Assembly: GCA_964419255.1 (NCBI GenBank)
Contig: CAYQOU010000042.1
Span: 1-35,853, forward strand
From: CAZPHU01 sp964419255
Lineage (GTDB): Bacteria; Fibrobacterota; Chitinivibrionia; Chitinivibrionales; CAYFVL01
Length of the DNA: 35,853 nt
Direction of reading: 5' to 3'
Shown here: positions 32,925 through 35,853 of the stretch, piece after piece
Numbering within the stretch: position 1 is the stretch's first letter
Layout of the letters: every line of letters begins with the position of its first letter
Program-made: the position numbers and the translations under genes
The notes under the pieces: model-generated
Databases searched by the model: none
Seen by the model: only the letters and a program-made list of their open reading frames with translations
What the model was told of the DNA's origin: nothing

Positions 32925-33530
32925 CTACTCAGCTCCGTATTTGAGACGTGTTCTCTCCTGCAGCGCCTGATTCAGGGTGATCTGATCGACATACTCCAGC
33001 TCGAGTCCGGCGGGCAGACCGCGCGCCAGTTGACTGATCTGAACGGGGCTGTCTGCAAGATACCGTGCAAGATACAACGAGGTGGTTTCGGCCTCCGCAC
33101 TTCCACCCAATGCCAGAATAAGCTCATCGGGCTTTTCCTGCTCGATACGCGCCTTGAGCGCGGCGATATTGAGTTTGTCGGCTGTCACACCATTTATCGG
33201 CGACAATACCCCGCCAAGCACATGATACTTGCCGCGATACCGACCGGAACGCTCGAGCGTAAAGACATCCACCGGTTTTTCAACCACACACACCTGGTGG
33301 GAAGATCTGGTGGTGGAGCTGCAGATTGAACAGACCGGTGTCTCGCTATAGTTAAAACATGACGAGCAGCGGGTAACCTTCTTTTTTATGCCGCCGATGC
33401 ATGATGCCAGATGCTCGACTTCGAAATCGTCACGTTCCAGCAGAAACATCGCAAGCCGCCATGCACTCTTCTTGCCGATGGTAGGCAGGCGGCTTAGAGC
33501 ATCCGCAAGTTCCTCAAGCGCTCGTACCAT
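32925..33530 (-). CDS. recR: Recombination mediator RecR
   Basis: RecR acts with RecF/RecO to load RecA on single-strand gaps. The 201-residue protein has the N-terminal helix-hairpin-helix (LSRLPTIGKKSAWRLA), the zinc finger C55, C58, C67, C70, and the Toprim domain (CVVEKPVDVFTLE, HVLGGVLSP, LALGGSAEAETT). It lies 3 bp after ybaB, the common dnaX-ybaB-recR order. Confidence 0.97.
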   Translation of the reverse strand: MVRALEELADALSRLPTIGKKSAWRLAMFLLERDDFEVEHLASCIGGIKKKVTRCSSCFNYSETPVCSICSSTTRSSHQVCVVEKPVDVFTLERSGRYRGKYHVLGGVLSPINGVTADKLNIAALKARIEQEKPDELILALGGSAEAETTSLYLARYLADSPVQISQLARGLPAGLELEYVDQITLNQALQERTRLKYGAE

Positions 33531-33533
33531 AGA

Positions 33534-33848
33534 TTATCCAAGCCCCGGCAGATTCAAGCCGCCGGAAATGTTGCCCATCGTCTCGTTGGAGAATTCCTTT
33601 ATCTGCTCCTGAGCATTATTGAATGCGGCAATGATCAAATCCTCCAGCATCTCAACATCGTCCTTATCGACCACTTCCGGATCGATTTTAACCGACTGAA
33701 GCTCCTGGGCGCCGTTCATGACAACTTTCACCATTCCGCCGCCCGCAGTCCCCTCAACTTCCTTCCTGTTCAACTCCTCCTGCGCCTTCATCATCTGACT
33801 CTGCATCTTCTGTGCCTGTTTCAGCAGCTTGTTCATGTTTTTTGCCAT
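33534..33848 (-). CDS. ybaB: YbaB/EbfC family nucleoid-associated protein
   Basis: This small DNA-binding dimer of nucleoid proteins is usually encoded between dnaX and recR. The 104-residue protein has the typical long first helix (KLLKQAQKMQSQMMKAQEEL), then the EVEGTAGGGMVKVVMNG strand pair and DLIIAAFNNAQEQ. AGGAG precedes the ATG. The exact role is not settled in the family. Confidence 0.94.
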   Translation of the reverse strand: MAKNMNKLLKQAQKMQSQMMKAQEELNRKEVEGTAGGGMVKVVMNGAQELQSVKIDPEVVDKDDVEMLEDLIIAAFNNAQEQIKEFSNETMGNISGGLNLPGLG

Positions 33849-33875
33849 TCCAAACGCTCCTTTTATTGTATATCG

Positions 33876-34421
33876 TTATGACAGTATCTCTCCATCAAAT
33901 ACGTCTAAAATAGTTTTTATTATCGGCTCATTTTGCATATCATCCTGAAGGGAGGGGGTGATGGATTCAACCTTTACAATCGGAGCTTCTGACTCCGAAA
34001 CCTTTGGCTCCTGCGGCTTTTCTCTGGTGATGTGTAAGTCATACTTTTTACCCGCAAAACAAGTCAGCATCGAATCGATAGTATCCCGGTTGCGCTTGCG
34101 GGTTATCTCGGCAAATTGAAAACCGTACTGAGGGGCAAAACGAATGTCTATAGTCTGATCGGTTATGGAAGCAACATAGGCAACCGACAGGAACGTAGCA
34201 AGATTGGGGCGCTCATTCATAAGAACTTCCAGAAACTTTGGCCACAATGTCTTTGAATCGTGGGGGGCGGTTGCAGCCGGTTTGTCCTGAAACGACTCGG
34301 CATTCTCCTTTCCGGGAGGAATCGATGCTATTTTGGCACCTGTGCTTTTTTGAGCCGGCAATGCATCCGTAGTATTGGGGATCGGAACAGCCGGTGCATT
34401 TTTCTTGACCGTATGTGTCAA
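33876..34421 (-). CDS. dnaX: dnaX -1 frame: C-terminal domain of the tau subunit
   Basis: This frame is open from inside the A12 run (in-frame reading continues from the run as KKKNDLTHTVKK) to a stop at 33876. It has a Pro/Ala/Lys-rich linker (about 60 residues) and then a folded part, LWPKFLEVLMNERPNLATFL...IDIRFAPQYGFQFAEI, resembling tau C-terminal regions that bind the alpha subunit. The only start of its own is a TTG with no Shine-Dalgarno, so independent translation is unlikely. Joined to dnaX by a one-base slip it gives a protein of 584 residues (33876-35629 plus one base). An unrepaired sequencing indel is the main alternative. Confidence 0.75.
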   Translation of the reverse strand: MTHTVKKNAPAVPIPNTTDALPAQKSTGAKIASIPPGKENAESFQDKPAATAPHDSKTLWPKFLEVLMNERPNLATFLSVAYVASITDQTIDIRFAPQYGFQFAEITRKRNRDTIDSMLTCFAGKKYDLHITREKPQEPKVSESEAPIVKVESITPSLQDDMQNEPIIKTILDVFDGEILS

Positions 34422-34440
34422 ATCATTTTTTTTTTTTGAT
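34418..34440 (-). promoter_or_regulatory. Poly-A slippage site in dnaX
   Basis: On the minus strand GATC is followed by 12 A residues and then TGATTTGAC. Zero frame reads CAA AAA AAA AAA ATG ATT TGA; -1 frame stays open. A small TTGAC/GTCAA hairpin (7-base loop) starts 4 nt after the run. A GGGGGG tract lies about 26 nt upstream, which is too far for a typical stimulatory Shine-Dalgarno. Confidence 0.75.
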
Positions 34441-35629
34441 CGGAGCCTGCGGTCTGACTGAGTCCCCCCGATGCATTTTGTTCATCCGGTGGTGAACTTC
34501 CTCTGATTGCCGAAAGGATGTGTTCTATGGAGACCGTCGAATCCATGTACAGTAGTTTCAGCAGCATCACTTCCACGGCAAACCGTGGATAAGAACTCCA
34601 TTTAAGCTCCTGCTCTGCCTTGCGGACAGCCTCTGTCATGCGAAGAAGATCTCCTTCGGAGAATCTCTGAGACTGTTTACGAAGCTCTTCGGTGACAGAG
34701 CTGTGCAGCTCTGCATGCGAGCTTTCCAAAACACCGGGGAGGCGTGCAAAAAGCAGATTCCGCAGATGTTCCTGAAGCCCCGTGATAAACTCGTGAAGGT
34801 CAAACCCCCTTACCAGCGTCTCCTCGACCGCCCCCAGAAGAGGTTCGGGCTTCTTTTCGACGATGGCATCCATTATGGTCGTGTATACCTCCAGGTCGAC
34901 CAGCCCCAGAACCGATCTAACCTCTTTTTCGGTGATATTATCCCGGCAAAACGAATAGACCTGATCGAGAAGACTGAGTGAATCCCGCATACTGCCATCT
35001 GCCTTACGGGCAATAAGCATTACAGCTTCGTGGTCGAAGGTGACGGATTCATTGGTACAGATCTGTTCGAGGTGCTGAGCAATGCGCTCGGTGGAAATCC
35101 TCCGAAAATCGTAGCGCTGACAGCGGGAATGGATCGTTTCGGGAATTTTCTGCGGCTCGGTGGTGGCAAAGATAAAAATCACATTTTTCGGCGGCTCCTC
35201 AAGCGTCTTAAGCAGCGCGTTGAAAGCCGATTTGGAAAGCATATGCACTTCATCGATAACATAGATGCGATGTTTGCCACCCATTGATGAATAATTAATA
35301 TTGTCGCGGAGCTCCCGAATATCCTCAACCGAATTGTTGGAAGCGCCGTCAATTTCTAAGACATCGAAACTGGAGCCGTTGATAATGCTCTTGCATGATT
35401 CACATTCGCCGCACGGCTCCGGTGTAGGGCCATTCTCGCAGTTCATCGCCCGTGCAAGTATACGGGCGGTGGTGGTCTTTCCCACTCCACGCGTACCGGT
35501 GAAAACATAGGCATGTGCCACTCTGTTTTTCTGAATGGCTTTCTTTAATGTCGAGGTTACATGTTCCTGTCCCACAACATCTTCAAAGGTCAGCGGTCGC
35601 CATTTGCGTGCGAGTACCAGATAGCTCAT
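34418..35629 (-). CDS. dnaX: DNA polymerase III clamp-loader subunit DnaX (short, gamma-like form)
   Basis: DnaX is the ATPase of the clamp loader that places the beta clamp at the replication fork. The zero-frame product has 403 residues: Walker A GTRGVGKT (45-52), zinc cysteines C64, C73, C76 and C79, the Walker B box IDEVHML (125-131), ATTEPQKIP and the sensor-2 region GSMRDSLSLLDQ. It ends with the tail DQKKKMI just after a run of 12 A (minus strand, 34437-34426). The start is the ATG at 35629, where MSYLVLARKWRP matches the family; a GTG 24 codons upstream does not. No clear Shine-Dalgarno. It lies just downstream of the SRP RNA, followed by ybaB-recR. Confidence 0.96.
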   Translation of the reverse strand: MSYLVLARKWRPLTFEDVVGQEHVTSTLKKAIQKNRVAHAYVFTGTRGVGKTTTARILARAMNCENGPTPEPCGECESCKSIINGSSFDVLEIDGASNNSVEDIRELRDNINYSSMGGKHRIYVIDEVHMLSKSAFNALLKTLEEPPKNVIFIFATTEPQKIPETIHSRCQRYDFRRISTERIAQHLEQICTNESVTFDHEAVMLIARKADGSMRDSLSLLDQVYSFCRDNITEKEVRSVLGLVDLEVYTTIMDAIVEKKPEPLLGAVEETLVRGFDLHEFITGLQEHLRNLLFARLPGVLESSHAELHSSVTEELRKQSQRFSEGDLLRMTEAVRKAEQELKWSSYPRFAVEVMLLKLLYMDSTVSIEHILSAIRGSSPPDEQNASGGLSQTAGSDQKKKMI

Positions 35630-35766
35630 AATATACAAGTAAGCAATTTCGTTACGAAAAGGAATAACGCGTGTGCATATGAATCCTACTACGATATGCA
35701 CCGGAGAATAATGTATCTGAAAACTACCATTTCAGAAGGGGAAGAAGCAATAAAAAAGCAAAAAAA

Positions 35767-35853
35767 GGGGGCCAAGTGAACCTGCGGCACACTCAGTTTC
35801 TGCTTACCGTTGCTTCCTTCCGGACCTGGCGGGGTTCACAGTCTTAAGTTGCG
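35767..35853 (-). ncRNA. ffs: Signal recognition particle RNA (4.5S-like), 3' part
   Basis: The minus strand carries the SRP RNA apical-loop core AGGTCCGGAAGGAAGCAAC (35806-35824), flanked by the pairing arms GTGAACCCCGCC and GGTTCACTTGGCCCCC, as in short bacterial SRP RNAs. It binds Ffh to target proteins to the membrane. The 5' end lies beyond the window. A T-rich tail (TTTTTTGCTTTTTT) directly after the 3' stem would end the transcript. Its place upstream of dnaX is common in bacteria. Confidence 0.93.

Noticed and set aside
33876..34421. The tau C-terminal frame as a separate hypothetical gene
   Set aside because: Its only start is TTG without a Shine-Dalgarno, and its frame is open exactly through the A12 run of dnaX. 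Slippage or a sequencing indel explains it better.

Overview
The window looks like ordinary chromosome from a Gram-negative, rod-shaped bacterium. It has outer-membrane beta-barrels, a LolA-like carrier, MreBCD with PBP2 and RodA, and LPS-sugar style genes. Two proteins of the PorV/PorQ barrel type, a propeller protein with a FlgD/type-IX-like C-terminal domain, and a ThiD2-type HMP-phosphate kinase suggest the FCB side of the tree, perhaps Fibrobacterota/Chitinivibrionia. That placement is inference. I see no phage, transposase, CRISPR array or tRNA.

Layout. 1-75 (-): N-terminus of a probable ABC exporter running off the left edge. 426-7685: mostly plus-strand genes for a small barrel protein, a VWA protein, a FlgT-N-like secreted protein, IspG, GDP-fucose synthase and a DUF218 membrane protein, with rsmE on the minus strand. 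23055-7867 (-): one long co-directional block of thiD2, ftsK, lolA, propeller protein, two PorV-like barrels, mreB-mreC-mreD-mrdA-rodA, lgt and comF. 23291-24986 (+): queD-queE-queC, the pathway from dihydroneopterin triphosphate to preQ0 apart from its first enzyme. 31489-25203 (-): amino-acid genes leuC, leuD, aroK, aroC, ilvB and ilvH. 35853-31836 (-): SRP RNA (partial), dnaX, ybaB, recR, pgpA and pncC.

How the genes work together. The mre/mrd/rodA block is the elongasome that builds the lateral cell wall. Its upstream neighbours handle chromosome segregation (FtsK) and outer-membrane traffic (LolA, PorV-like proteins). The ilv/leu/aro genes supply branched-chain and aromatic amino acids. 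dnaX-ybaB-recR is the widely conserved replication/repair cluster.

Most notable observations. (1) dnaX is split exactly at a run of 12 A residues. The zero frame ends five codons after the run begins, and the -1 frame continues into a tau C-terminal domain. This predicts programmed slippage in which the short form (gamma-like) is genome-encoded and full-length tau needs the slip. (2) A degenerate intergenic repeat of about 140 bp has three good copies and one weak copy. In two plus-strand copies its conserved 3' end lies at the -35 position of a TATAAT box in front of a secreted-protein gene. (3) The queD leader carries a strong 7-bp hairpin that does not match known preQ1 riboswitch classes. 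(4) leuD is preceded by a Shine-Dalgarno buried in a hairpin that feeds an overlapping 28-codon ORF. (5) The shikimate kinase lacks the usual shikimate-binding Arg.
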